From NCBI GenBank assembly GCA_040830705.1, contig JBFOME010000010.1:62001-126000 (forward strand): a stretch of 64,000 nt of DNA, read 5' to 3'. Under the pieces are notes generated by a model, which worked only from the letters and a program-made list of their open reading frames with translations, was not told the DNA's origin and searched no databases. The position numbers and the translations under genes are program-made. This DNA comes from Ruegeria_C sp040830705 (lineage in GTDB: Bacteria; Pseudomonadota; Alphaproteobacteria; Rhodobacterales; Rhodobacteraceae). Within the stretch, counting starts at the first letter, position 1, and each line of letters begins with the position of its first letter. Shown here one piece after another: positions 24,340-33,827 of the stretch.

Positions 24340-26007
24340 CTATTGCTGCGGCGCTTTGAACAGGTCCTTGCGCAGCGTCATCAGCGCACCGGGGTCGATC
24401 TTGGCTTGGATGACCGTTGTCTCATCAGAGACGAGTGCCTCCGCTAAAGCCGGGCCAAGGCCGCCTGGGCCTTCCACCCAGATGCCCTTGCCCCCGCAAA
24501 GCTCGGCAAACCGGTCGAATCGGGGGCTGGCGATTTCTGCCCCCAACAACCGCCCGCCGTAGAATTCCTGCTGATAGGCCTTCTCAGCGCCCCAGGCTTC
24601 GTTGTCGAGGACGACAATTGTGATTGGCAGGTTGTGTGAGATTGCGGTTTGGATTTCGATCATCGTGTAGCCGATGGCCCCATCCCCCATGATGGCCACA
24701 ACGGGACGGTCGGGCGCGGCGGCCTTGGCACCAATCGCCGCAGCAAGGCCAAACCCCACTAGTCCGAAATCAAGCGGCGTTATGAGCGACATTGGCGCAT
24801 AATGGGCCAGCCGGTCAGCGGCTTGAAGGCAGGTATTGCCGGTATCCAGTGTGACAATGGCATCCTTTGGCAAGACATCACGTATCTCGGCCAAAGCGCG
24901 GCGCGGATGCATCGGAAGGGTCTCGATTGCCGCCTCCTCAGCGCGTTCGGCCCAAAGACTTTCCATATCGGCCCCAAATGCCTCGCGCCACGCCTCACAA
25001 TCCGGTCTGGTGGTAGCTGAGGTCAAGGCTTCGGCTGTCAGGCGGGCATCCCCCTGCGCCGCGACCTCGACGGGGAAATAACGACCAACGGCAGATGCTT
25101 CGATATCCACATGAGCGATGCGGGTCTCGACCCCGACATAATCGTTGCTGTGGAAGGTTGAGTTGAAACCAAGCCGTCCACCCAGGACAACCATCACATC
25201 TGCCTCTTTTGTCAATCGACTGGCCACACGGTTGCCCCGTGGCCCGGCCTGACCCGCAAACCAGGGATGGCGATGAGCCATCACGTCAGCATGGCCGGTC
25301 GAAGCGACGACGGGGATTTCGAGCTTTTCGGCCAAAGCGATGAGCGCGTCGCGGCCCCCGCTCCACTTGAACCCGCCACCAGCAAAGATCACCGGGCGCT
25401 CGGCACCGCGCAGCATCTCGGCGATGGCTGCTACGTCGTCGGGGCTTGCCGGTCCTGGCCGGGCGATGTTGACAGGTTCTGGATCAATCGCCGGAACCTC
25501 CTCGGCAAAAAGATCGCGCGGCACATGCAGCACCACCGGCCCCCGTCGCCCCGAATTGGCCAACCGGATCGCATCCTCCAGCATGGGTGCCAATCGCGCC
25601 GGGTCGGTGACCATGACTGATCGTTTTGAGATCGGGGCAAATAGAGCGACCTGATCGACCTCCTGAAAGGTATCCTTGGCTTGATCGGCCCGCGTAATCG
25701 CCCCGGCGACGACCACCAGTGGCGAATAGGCCAAGTGCGCTTCCGCCACGGCTGTGACGATGTTCACCACACCTGGCCCCGCCTGCGCGCCCAGAACCAC
25801 GCCCGGTTTGCCGGTCATCCGTGCCCAGGCGTCCGCCATGTGCCCGGCGGCGCGTTCGTCCCTCGCGCCGACATAAGCAATCTCACCGCCCTTATACATC
25901 GCATCATAAAGTTCCAGCATGGAGCCGCCCAACAGACCAAACACCGTGTCGATGCCGTTGGCCCTCAGAATGCGGTAGACGATTGCACCGCCCGGTATCG
26001 TGGTCAT
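24340..26007 (-). CDS. thiamine-diphosphate-dependent enzyme (acetolactate synthase-like)
   Basis: A 555-residue ThDP enzyme with the three-domain layout of the acetohydroxyacid synthase/sulfoacetaldehyde acetyltransferase group. The N-terminal PYR domain has the activating Glu51 (ARDERAAGHMADAWAR), followed by a central domain and a C-terminal PP domain with the ThDP/Mg motif MGDGAIGYTM ending in VVLDNEAWG. A GGAGG site lies upstream. It is the last gene of the MttB/aminotransferase/DMGDH operon, 73 bases after the previous one. Its role there is probably decarboxylation or acyl transfer of the 2-oxo product. True acetolactate synthase is unlikely, because no small subunit is adjacent. Confidence 0.88.
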   Translation of the reverse strand: MTTIPGGAIVYRILRANGIDTVFGLLGGSMLELYDAMYKGGEIAYVGARDERAAGHMADAWARMTGKPGVVLGAQAGPGVVNIVTAVAEAHLAYSPLVVVAGAITRADQAKDTFQEVDQVALFAPISKRSVMVTDPARLAPMLEDAIRLANSGRRGPVVLHVPRDLFAEEVPAIDPEPVNIARPGPASPDDVAAIAEMLRGAERPVIFAGGGFKWSGGRDALIALAEKLEIPVVASTGHADVMAHRHPWFAGQAGPRGNRVASRLTKEADVMVVLGGRLGFNSTFHSNDYVGVETRIAHVDIEASAVGRYFPVEVAAQGDARLTAEALTSATTRPDCEAWREAFGADMESLWAERAEEAAIETLPMHPRRALAEIRDVLPKDAIVTLDTGNTCLQAADRLAHYAPMSLITPLDFGLVGFGLAAAIGAKAAAPDRPVVAIMGDGAIGYTMIEIQTAISHNLPITIVVLDNEAWGAEKAYQQEFYGGRLLGAEIASPRFDRFAELCGGKGIWVEGPGGLGPALAEALVSDETTVIQAKIDPGALMTLRKDLFKAPQQ

Positions 26008-26080
26008 TTCTTGCCTCCTGAACGCGAGCGGACAATCTCGGTATATCTAGTGACGGTGCGCGCTGTGTGCGGGTGCATTC

Positions 26081-28492
26081 TCATGCCTCTGATCGCGGGC
26101 GCGCGTTATTGGGATCGAAGAGCGCGTCGTCATGCACTGTCACTGCGAACTCACGATTGAGTATCTGCACGCTCAGCCCAGCGCGCGGAGTACCCTTGCG
26201 CACGAACAGCCATCCGAGCGATTTGCCGATGCTGTAGCCATAGCCGCCCGAGGTGGTCAGGCCAACAACTTGGCCCTCCTGCAAAACCGGCTCACCGCCC
26301 TGTATGTCAATATAATCGGCATGAAGCTCCGCGTAGAAAAGCTCCCACTTCGGATCGCGTGCCAGCGTCGCATCAATGCCAAGAAAATCACGATCTTTGG
26401 TGACGACAAACCGCTCCAGCCCCACATCCAGCGGACCAATGTCGGTGGTCAGCTCGCTGCTGGCGCGGTAGGCTTTTTCCATGCGCATCCCATTGAATGC
26501 GTAAGACCCCAGATCCGTCAGACCATGTGACGTTCCAACCTCGAACAGAGCATCATAGAGCTCGGCGATCCGGTTGAGCGGGGCGTGCAACTCCCAGCCA
26601 AGCTCTCCCACAAAGGACACGCGCAGCGCATAGCAGGGAACTCCAGCCACCATGACTTCCTGCCCCGAAAGCCACGGGAATGCTGCATTGGATAAGTCAG
26701 CATGGGTCAGTTCGGACAGGATGCGCCGTGAGGCCGGGCCGGACAGGGCCAGCATGCCCCAATCCGCGCTACGGTTGATCATATACACATCTTCGCCGTC
26801 GCGAATATGGCTCTTGATCCAATCGAAATCCGGGTTCGCCCGTGCGATCGGAGAGCCGGTGAAATACCGGTCTTCGGCAATGCGCCAGATGGTGATCTCG
26901 GTCTCGAACCGGCCCTTTTCCGTCAGCAGGTGGTTCAGGCTCATCCGGCCATTTTTGCGGGGCACGCGGTTGGCCGAGAGCCTATTGAGCAACGCGCCCG
27001 CATCTTTGCCTGCAATCTCGAATTGCGCGAAAGCACACAGATCGATGACCCCCGCCGCCTCGCGCGTGGCCTGCGCTTCGCGTCGGGCGTTTTCGTGCCA
27101 AGTCTGGTGGCCCCAGCCCAGATGCTCGACCTCGCCAACCGCACCGAAATAGCGCGGTCGTTCCCATCCCGCGATCTCACCGAATACCGCGCCCTTTGCG
27201 GCCAGCCGGTCATAAAGCGGGTGCGGGTTCAGCGGGCGCAACGCGCTGAACTGCTTGCCGGGGCACGGCGTATCATGACGGCGCATGAACTCGTCCTTTG
27301 TGCGCTCGACGATGAAACGATCGCTGGCGAAATCGCCATAGCGGCGCGGGTCGAAGCCGCGCTTGTTGATCGCCGCCTCGCCATGCACCATCCAGTCGGC
27401 CAGCACCTTTCCCGCGCCGCCGCTCCAGGCCAGCCCGATGGACGAACCGCAGGACAGCCAGACATTCCGTGCGCCCGAGGGACCAACCAGCATCCCGCCG
27501 TCGGGCGTGTGCGTAATCGCACCACGCACCACGCGCTTGATGCCCAACTCCGCCAGAACCGGCATCTTGTCAAATGCCACCATAAGGAAGTCGCCGATCG
27601 AATCGTAATCGGCCTCGAACAGCTCATTCTCCGCCGCCCATGGCGCGCCCTCCGGCATTTCCCAGATGGTCGGACAAACATGGCCTTCGTAGATGCCGAT
27701 CAGGCCGGATTTCTGTTCCTGGCGGATATAACCACCAAAGGCGTTGTCCCGCATCACCGGCAATTCCGGACGGTCCTGAAATTCCGGCACCGTGTCCGTC
27801 ACCAGATAGTGGTGCAAACAACTGACAGAGGGGATTTTCAGCCCGAACCATTCCCCCACTTGATTGGCATAAGATCCGGCGGCAATCACGACATGCTCGG
27901 CCAACAAATCGCCCTTTTCGGTGCGCAGCAGCCACATATCGCCCTTGCGGCTGGCCCCCAAAACCTGATTGCGCCGCTCGATTTTGCCCCCTCGCGCCCG
28001 CGTGGCCGCAGCCAGTGCCATAGTCACGCAGGACGGGTCGATATGCCCGTCCTCAAAGGTCCGCACCGCCGCTTTGACGTCATCGACCTTGTAGAACGGG
28101 TTGATCCTCGCAACCTCTTCGGGACCGACCAGTTCCATTGGCAGATCAAGCAACCTGCCCACCCCCATGATCGACTTCATCCAGTCGACCTCATCATCCG
28201 TGGTGGCGATGCGGAAACCGCCCACCTCGTGCCAGCCGATGCTCTGGCCGGTTTCCTGTTCGACCTTCTTGTAAGTCTCGATCGACGTTTTATTGACCCA
28301 GCCCATGACCCGACTGCCCACCGCATGGGCGATCTGCCCCGCTGCGTGCCAGGTGGAGCCCGATGTGAGTTCCGCCTTCTCAAAAAGGATCGTATCGGTC
28401 CAGCCATTTTCGGCCAGCTGGTACTGTGCAGCAACGCCCATAATGCCGCCGCCGATGATGGCAACACGGGTGGTGCGGAGGGTGTCTGACAT
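26081..28492 (-). CDS. dimethylglycine dehydrogenase-like flavoprotein (FAD + GcvT), copy 1
   Basis: An 803-residue protein with an N-terminal DAO-type FAD domain and a C-terminal folate-binding GcvT-like domain, the layout of dimethylglycine/sarcosine dehydrogenases. These oxidatively remove N-methyl groups and pass the carbon to tetrahydrofolate. Visible features are the dinucleotide fold VAIIGGGIMGVAAQYQLAE and TSGSTWHAAG, where His49 is at the position of the covalent flavin His. A late LSGPASRRIL / FVGELGWELHAP block belongs to the GcvT domain. Its start shares one base with the stop of the upstream paralogue (TGATG). Confidence 0.88.
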   Translation of the reverse strand: MSDTLRTTRVAIIGGGIMGVAAQYQLAENGWTDTILFEKAELTSGSTWHAAGQIAHAVGSRVMGWVNKTSIETYKKVEQETGQSIGWHEVGGFRIATTDDEVDWMKSIMGVGRLLDLPMELVGPEEVARINPFYKVDDVKAAVRTFEDGHIDPSCVTMALAAATRARGGKIERRNQVLGASRKGDMWLLRTEKGDLLAEHVVIAAGSYANQVGEWFGLKIPSVSCLHHYLVTDTVPEFQDRPELPVMRDNAFGGYIRQEQKSGLIGIYEGHVCPTIWEMPEGAPWAAENELFEADYDSIGDFLMVAFDKMPVLAELGIKRVVRGAITHTPDGGMLVGPSGARNVWLSCGSSIGLAWSGGAGKVLADWMVHGEAAINKRGFDPRRYGDFASDRFIVERTKDEFMRRHDTPCPGKQFSALRPLNPHPLYDRLAAKGAVFGEIAGWERPRYFGAVGEVEHLGWGHQTWHENARREAQATREAAGVIDLCAFAQFEIAGKDAGALLNRLSANRVPRKNGRMSLNHLLTEKGRFETEITIWRIAEDRYFTGSPIARANPDFDWIKSHIRDGEDVYMINRSADWGMLALSGPASRRILSELTHADLSNAAFPWLSGQEVMVAGVPCYALRVSFVGELGWELHAPLNRIAELYDALFEVGTSHGLTDLGSYAFNGMRMEKAYRASSELTTDIGPLDVGLERFVVTKDRDFLGIDATLARDPKWELFYAELHADYIDIQGGEPVLQEGQVVGLTTSGGYGYSIGKSLGWLFVRKGTPRAGLSVQILNREFAVTVHDDALFDPNNARPRSEA

Positions 28493-30891
28493 CAGAACGC
28501 CTCCTTGGCAGGCCTCAGGGATACCTGTGCGGTGAAGCGCTCACATGCGATTTCAACCTCGAAGCCGGGCAGAACGGCATCGTCGCACAGCCCGTCCAGC
28601 GGCACATCGATCATCGCCAGGGCCACTGAGCGGCCAAAGCGATAGCTCCACGCGGCCGAGGTGATCTGACCCACAAGCTTGCCTTGATAGTAGACCGGCT
28701 CATCCTGGATCGGGATCGCGTCCGGATCATCGAACAGCAGCGAGACGATGCGGCGCTTGGGCGCGGCGGCCCCTGCCAACGCCTCTTCTCCCACGAAACC
28801 AGTGCCAAAGGCGCAAAAGGCGCCCAGTCCGGCCTCTTGCGGGGTGACTCCTGGCGTCAGCTCGTGACCAAAAGCGCGGAACCCGCTTTCGATCCGGAGT
28901 GAGCCACTGGCGAAGAGGCCGGCAGGGGCTGCGCCCGCCACCACCAATGCCTCATGCGCGGCCATCGCCATGTCGGCAGGGATGTAGAGCTCATAGCCCT
29001 CTTCGCCGGTAAAGCTCAGCCGCCCGGCCCAGCCGCGCGCCAAACCGATTTCGACCGGGGCAAACCCAAAGCGTTGCAAGTTTAGAAGCGGCGCGTTCGA
29101 CGTCGCCTGCAAGACCTCGCGCGCTTTGGCTCCGGCCAGCCCGATGATGGCGTAACCGCTGGTTACATCAGTGAATTCGACACGGAATTCGCCCTTGCTG
29201 TCGCGCATACGCTTCATATCGCGCACCACTTCGCCCGCACCAACGATCATCATGTAAGTCTCTGGCGCGTGGCGCTGCACGGTCAGGTCGCTTTCCACCC
29301 CGCCGCGCGCATTGAGTATCTGCGTATAGGCGATCCGGCCCGGTTTGATATCCATCTGTGCGGCGCAGAGACGGTTGAGAAAGGCGCAGACATCTGGCCC
29401 TTGCACCATGATCTTGCCAAAGGCGGACTGGTCCAGAATGGCGGCACCGTTGCGGCAGGCTTCGACCTCCCGTCCCACTTGAGCGCGCCATTTGGGCACA
29501 TCAAATGTCAGAGGCAGATGCGCGGCCACGCCACCAAAATGCACCGCACGTTCCCAGCCGCCGCGCCCCTCGAACCGGGCACCCGTGGCCACCAGCCCGG
29601 CATGAATAGGCGAACGGCGCTGTCCGCGCGCGCTGTCCATGGATCGGCCCGGATAGGGATTGTCGTAGTGGCGGCCCAGCACCTCTGGAATGCGGGCCTC
29701 CAGCGCGCCCAGCACGTTCATTTCAGGGCTGAACCGACGGATATCGGCCTCGTTAAGCTCCATCGTCGGCTCACCGGCAACGATCCATTCCGCCATCGCC
29801 TTGCCTGCGCCGCCCGCCAGCGCGATACCGGTGGAGTTCATGCCGCCTATCAGGAACAGGCCCGGCACCTCGGGGCTTTCGCCCAGCATGAACTGGCTGT
29901 CGAGGGTAAAGCTCTCGGGTCCATTCAGTAGCATCCGTACCTCGGCCTTTTCCAACGCCGGAATACGGCGCAGGGCGTTTTCCATCATCGGCATGAAGTG
30001 GTCCCAATCCTCATCCAGCAGATCGAATGAAAAATTGGCGGGCAGGTCCTCGGTAGAAATTCCCTTGGCATTCGGCTCGAACGAGCCGACCAGCAGCCCT
30101 TCGACATCGTCTCGGGCGTACAAATAGGCGTCCTGATCGTTCAACGTCGGCAGATGCGCGCCCTTGCCGAGCGCCTGAACCTCTGCCAGCGGTTTGGTCA
30201 GGATGTAGAAATGCTCACAGGCGTAAAGCGGCATATGTGCGCCAGCCATGGCAGCCACATCACGCGACCAGAGACCACAGGCGATCACCACCTCCTCTGC
30301 CTCAATCACGTGATCGCCGATCACGACGCCCGAAATACGCCCACCCTTCTTTTGCAACCCGGTCACGCTGGTATCTTCGAATATCCGAACGCCGCGTGCC
30401 CGCGCGCCCTTTGACAGCGCCAACGCCACGTCCGACGGGTTCACGCGCCCATCGGCAGGTGACCAGACCGCGCCGATCACATCATCGACCTCGATGAGCG
30501 GCCACAAATCCTTGGCGCGCGCGGCATCGACCACCTCTGCCTCAAGTCCAAAGGCTCGGCCGAGCGAGACCTGACGCTTGATATTGGTCAGACGGTCCGA
30601 GTTGGTGGCCAGCGTCAGCGATCCGGTCTGGATCCAACCGGTGGCCTGTCCGGTCTCAACCTCCAATGCGCCGTAGAGCTCGATGGAATAGTTGATGAGC
30701 TTGGTCAGAGTCGCCGACGGCCGCAGTCGCCGCACCAGTCCGGCGGCATGCCATGTGGTGCCGCTGGTCAGCTTTGACCGTTCCAGCAGCACGATGTCTT
30801 TGCGCCCTTCGCGGGCCAGATGATAGGCGATAGAGCACCCGATCACACCGCCGCCAATGATAACCGTACGGGCTTGTGCAGGCAGCGTCAT
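28492..30891 (-). CDS. dimethylglycine dehydrogenase-like flavoprotein (FAD + GcvT), copy 2
   Basis: A 799-residue paralogue of the following gene with the same FAD-plus-GcvT layout: VIIGGGVIGCSIAYHLARE, TSGTTWHAAG (His48, probable covalent flavin site), GLAGAKAREVL and FTGEEGYELYIP in the folate-binding half. The two copies are clearly diverged, for example in the central segments, so they probably act on successive or different N-methyl substrates rather than being a recent duplication. The ATG overlaps the aminotransferase stop by four bases. Confidence 0.88.
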   Translation of the reverse strand: MTLPAQARTVIIGGGVIGCSIAYHLAREGRKDIVLLERSKLTSGTTWHAAGLVRRLRPSATLTKLINYSIELYGALEVETGQATGWIQTGSLTLATNSDRLTNIKRQVSLGRAFGLEAEVVDAARAKDLWPLIEVDDVIGAVWSPADGRVNPSDVALALSKGARARGVRIFEDTSVTGLQKKGGRISGVVIGDHVIEAEEVVIACGLWSRDVAAMAGAHMPLYACEHFYILTKPLAEVQALGKGAHLPTLNDQDAYLYARDDVEGLLVGSFEPNAKGISTEDLPANFSFDLLDEDWDHFMPMMENALRRIPALEKAEVRMLLNGPESFTLDSQFMLGESPEVPGLFLIGGMNSTGIALAGGAGKAMAEWIVAGEPTMELNEADIRRFSPEMNVLGALEARIPEVLGRHYDNPYPGRSMDSARGQRRSPIHAGLVATGARFEGRGGWERAVHFGGVAAHLPLTFDVPKWRAQVGREVEACRNGAAILDQSAFGKIMVQGPDVCAFLNRLCAAQMDIKPGRIAYTQILNARGGVESDLTVQRHAPETYMMIVGAGEVVRDMKRMRDSKGEFRVEFTDVTSGYAIIGLAGAKAREVLQATSNAPLLNLQRFGFAPVEIGLARGWAGRLSFTGEEGYELYIPADMAMAAHEALVVAGAAPAGLFASGSLRIESGFRAFGHELTPGVTPQEAGLGAFCAFGTGFVGEEALAGAAAPKRRIVSLLFDDPDAIPIQDEPVYYQGKLVGQITSAAWSYRFGRSVALAMIDVPLDGLCDDAVLPGFEVEIACERFTAQVSLRPAKEAF

Positions 30892-32177
30892 GGCAATAGC
30901 CCCTGGTGGATCATGTCGGCGAGTGTGGCGCGAAACGCGTCCAACGCTTCATCGATCAGCGCGGGCGTATGCGCAGCTGATGTCAGGCCCGAGGTATAGG
31001 CCATCATGTCCACACCGCGCGCCAGCATCCCATCGCGATAGGCCTTGACCGTCTGCTTCGGCAGCCCGCGAATTTCCGCCGGGCTCAACCCATCCAGAGA
31101 AGTGCGACCGAAGAAAACATGAAAGATGGAACTGTCGCCATAAGCCAGACCTGCCACACCATGATCGGCCAGCGCGGCGTTCATGCCGTTGCGCATCTTC
31201 GCAGCCATCGCATCCGCCTGCGCCTGCGCTTCGCCGCTGGCCAGCAACGGCATCGCCGCACAAGCGGCGGCGGCAACCAAAGGTGAGCCATTGAAGGTTC
31301 CCTTGTGACTGACAGCTGGAGCAATGCCGTCCCGCATCGTGGCATTGTTCATCAGCTCCATAATGTCGGACCGCCCACAAACTGCGCCGCCGGGCAACCC
31401 GCCCGTGAGAATCTTCGCCAAGGCCGTAAGGTCGGGAACGATCCCGTCACGGGCCTGCCGCCCACCGGGCGACCAGCGAAATCCGGTGATAATCTCATCA
31501 AAGATCAGCACCACCCCCGCGGCCCGCGCGACGTCGTGAAGCCCGCGCAGCGTCGCAGTCTCCAAGGGCACGGACCCGTAATTCGCGCCAGAGGCCTCGA
31601 CAATAACGGTACCGATCCGATCGTCTTCCAACGCTTGCGCCATCGCGTCCGGACGCGCGGCACAGACGTGGATCAGTTCGCTGACCGCATCTGGAACGCC
31701 CAGCGAATGTGCCTGCGGAGTGCCGGGCTTCGCCCCTTTCAGCACATGATCGTGCCAGCCGTGATAGTGACCGTCGACACGCAACACGTGATCCTTGCCC
31801 GAAAACGCCCTGCCAAGGCGCAGCGCAAGCATGGTTGCCTCGCTACCCGAGGCGGTGAACCTGGTCCGCTCAGCAGAGGGGTATAGCCGATTGACCCACT
31901 CCGCCCAGAGGGTTTCGGCTTCGTGGCAATCGGCACTAAAGATCGACCGCTCGGCTTGATCTTGGATTGCCTCGACAATCGCAGGGTGACAGTGGCCCAG
32001 CATTTGGCTGGCGCTGCCCATCTTGAAGTCGATGTAGCGCCACCCCTCCACGTCCCATTTCTCTGCCCCCTTGGCGCAATCGATGAACACCGGATACGGG
32101 TCGCGATAGCGTAGCTCATGGCTTACCCCGCCAGGCAGCGACGCACGCGCGCGCAGGTTGAGGTCGGTGTTGCTCAC
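30888..32177 (-). CDS. class III aminotransferase (glutamate-1-semialdehyde aminomutase-like)
   Basis: A 429-residue PLP enzyme of the GSA-aminomutase-like class III group. The SLPGGVSHELRYRDPYPVF opening is typical. It has FTASGSEATMLALRLGR, the VIVEASGANYG cofactor region, LIFDEIITGFR and the Schiff-base Lys in LTALAKILTGGLPGGA. It is unlikely to be HemL itself because it is embedded in an amine catabolic operon, with GTGA overlap to the MttB gene. A transaminase or beta-elimination step on the demethylated amine is inferred. Start codon GTG. Confidence 0.87.
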   Translation of the reverse strand: MSNTDLNLRARASLPGGVSHELRYRDPYPVFIDCAKGAEKWDVEGWRYIDFKMGSASQMLGHCHPAIVEAIQDQAERSIFSADCHEAETLWAEWVNRLYPSAERTRFTASGSEATMLALRLGRAFSGKDHVLRVDGHYHGWHDHVLKGAKPGTPQAHSLGVPDAVSELIHVCAARPDAMAQALEDDRIGTVIVEASGANYGSVPLETATLRGLHDVARAAGVVLIFDEIITGFRWSPGGRQARDGIVPDLTALAKILTGGLPGGAVCGRSDIMELMNNATMRDGIAPAVSHKGTFNGSPLVAAAACAAMPLLASGEAQAQADAMAAKMRNGMNAALADHGVAGLAYGDSSIFHVFFGRTSLDGLSPAEIRGLPKQTVKAYRDGMLARGVDMMAYTSGLTSAAHTPALIDEALDAFRATLADMIHQGLLP

Positions 32178-33718
32178 GCCGGACGCCCCATTTTGCTTCG
32201 CGCAAGGCGGATGTCAAAATCGGCCCTCAGCGCACGATCCAAATCATCCGGGATGTGGGCGGGGTAGTGGCTGCTCAGTATCTCACGTGCCTTGTCGCGG
32301 GCCAAATCACCGATCCGCTGGGCCCCGCTCTCCTGCCAATCCAACGGCGCACGGCGGTCGCCAATCTCGGGATAGAAGTAATCCGACTTCATACGGCTGA
32401 ACGTGTGCTTTTCGCCCAGATAATGGCCTTCACCCAGGCACACCTCTCTGATGACGTCAGCGGCGATGTTTTCAGGCGTTGCTTCGATCCCGCGGATTGT
32501 TCGCAGGATGTTGCCCAGCAAATCATTATCGCTGACATAGGCCGCATGGCTCACACCAAGAAGGCTCGACATCATGCCTGCCGCTTGAGTGACAATGTTT
32601 GATCCCGCGTGGGCGGCCATGGTAACGGCCAGTGATTTCTCGGCCCCGTATTGCGCATCCAGCCGCTTGGAATCCGTGATCCCGGCGATGGAACTGGTAG
32701 GCAGATCCCATTGTCGACCCATCTGTGCCGCACCCGCCATCAGGATCGCCTGTTCTCCACCTCCCCCGCTCATCGAGCCTGTGCGCAAATCCGCCACAAG
32801 GGGTTTGGGGGCAAAGATCGCTTTGACCTCAGGATCAACGAGGCGGGCAAAGACCAATCCGGCCAAGGTCTCGGCCACCGCCTGGACCAGAGAGCCCGCA
32901 ATTGTTGCCGGGCTGGTTGCACCGGCTTGGCCTGCACTGATCAGTTGCACCGGAAACCCAGCCTCGATGGCAAGTTCCAGAACATCGCAGGCCTCTTCCG
33001 CGAAACGCATTGGCGGCACGACATGACAGACCATGACGGTCAGGAACGGGCGTGCCCGAAACGCCGCCTCACCACCCGCAATGGCATAGCAGAGTCGAGC
33101 AATGTCAGGGACATTCTGAGGCTCGGTAATCGAGACAGATACATGTTTGGACGTGCCCGCCAGACAGGCATAGGCAGTATTCAGATCCATGACCCTGTTG
33201 TCTTCGATGTCCCGAGCGACAACCGACCGGCTGAAATGGTGGATATTCTCCATCTGATCCACGATACGCGCCGCATCATAAAGGTCTTGCAAGGTGGACT
33301 CGCGATAGGCGTGTGTATCGAGATCGAACACCCCCGGTGCCGCACCGCCGGTCGACATATGAACCCGTGCGCCGTCGATCTTCAGATCGCGGTCAGAGTC
33401 TTGCCCGCACAGAGTGAAACCGCGTTGCGCGCCATTGATCGCCCAATCCACCAAAGGTCGCGGGAACAAGAGCCGACCCTCATCGGTCCGCCTCCCCCCG
33501 GCGGCGGTGACCTTCTCGATCATCGACGGGGTCGCCTGACTTAGCCCAAGCGTTTCCAGCAACGAAAACGCGGTTTCTGCGACCAGCTGAACCTCGCTCT
33601 CCGACAACGGCTTGAACCGCCCGCTGGTGACGCCTGGCCAAACGGGTGGGTTGAGGTCAGCCTGTTTCGTCTGGGCAAGCCGATCTTTTCGACCGCGCCG
33701 TCTGCTGGTCTGCGTCAC
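32174..33718 (-). CDS. MttB superfamily methyltransferase, non-pyrrolysine
   Basis: A 514-residue member of the trimethylamine methyltransferase (MttB) superfamily. The frame has no in-frame amber codon, so it is a non-pyrrolysine type like the glycine betaine, carnitine or proline betaine demethylases. Landmarks are VHMSTGGAAPGVFDLDT, the MENIHHFSRSV helix, a GQAGATSPATIAGSL loop and the MAAHAGSNIVTQAAGM stretch. Such enzymes transfer a methyl from a quaternary amine to a corrinoid protein, but no corrinoid-protein gene is in the window. First gene of a five-gene operon; start GTG. Divergent from a LysR gene. Confidence 0.9.
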   Translation of the reverse strand: MTQTSRRRGRKDRLAQTKQADLNPPVWPGVTSGRFKPLSESEVQLVAETAFSLLETLGLSQATPSMIEKVTAAGGRRTDEGRLLFPRPLVDWAINGAQRGFTLCGQDSDRDLKIDGARVHMSTGGAAPGVFDLDTHAYRESTLQDLYDAARIVDQMENIHHFSRSVVARDIEDNRVMDLNTAYACLAGTSKHVSVSITEPQNVPDIARLCYAIAGGEAAFRARPFLTVMVCHVVPPMRFAEEACDVLELAIEAGFPVQLISAGQAGATSPATIAGSLVQAVAETLAGLVFARLVDPEVKAIFAPKPLVADLRTGSMSGGGGEQAILMAGAAQMGRQWDLPTSSIAGITDSKRLDAQYGAEKSLAVTMAAHAGSNIVTQAAGMMSSLLGVSHAAYVSDNDLLGNILRTIRGIEATPENIAADVIREVCLGEGHYLGEKHTFSRMKSDYFYPEIGDRRAPLDWQESGAQRIGDLARDKAREILSSHYPAHIPDDLDRALRADFDIRLARSKMGRPA

Positions 33719-33783
33719 TGTTTCATGAGCTCAACTGTTCCTTATGCCAAGTTGCACAGGAGAGGTATGCTTTTACAAAGGCG

Positions 33784-33813
33784 GAATATTCAGCAATAAG
33801 TGAGTAAAACTCA
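33784..33813 (+). promoter_or_regulatory. palindromes in the mttB / lysR divergent promoter
   Basis: The 109-base gap between the MttB-like and LysR genes holds an 8-base palindrome GAATATTC (33784-33791) and a TGAGT-AAA-ACTCA inverted repeat (33801-33813), 15-44 bases before the lysR start. This is where a LysR regulator usually binds to control itself and the divergent operon. The match to a T-N11-A core is loose. Confidence 0.4.
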
Positions 33814-33827
33814 TCTATGGGGTGGAG

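Noticed and set aside
26807..28489. A 560-codon open frame antisense to the first DMGDH-like gene
   Set aside because: Shadow frame; the flavoprotein on the other strand has intact FAD and GcvT motifs and matches its paralogue.
30888..32177. HemL (glutamate-1-semialdehyde aminomutase) of haem synthesis
   Set aside because: The protein is in the GSA-aminomutase-like group but is embedded in a methylated-amine operon with overlapping reading frames, so a catabolic transaminase role is more likely.
32174..33718. Possible pyrrolysine (in-frame TAG) in the MttB-like gene
   Set aside because: The frame runs 514 codons without an internal amber codon, so this is a non-pyrrolysine member.
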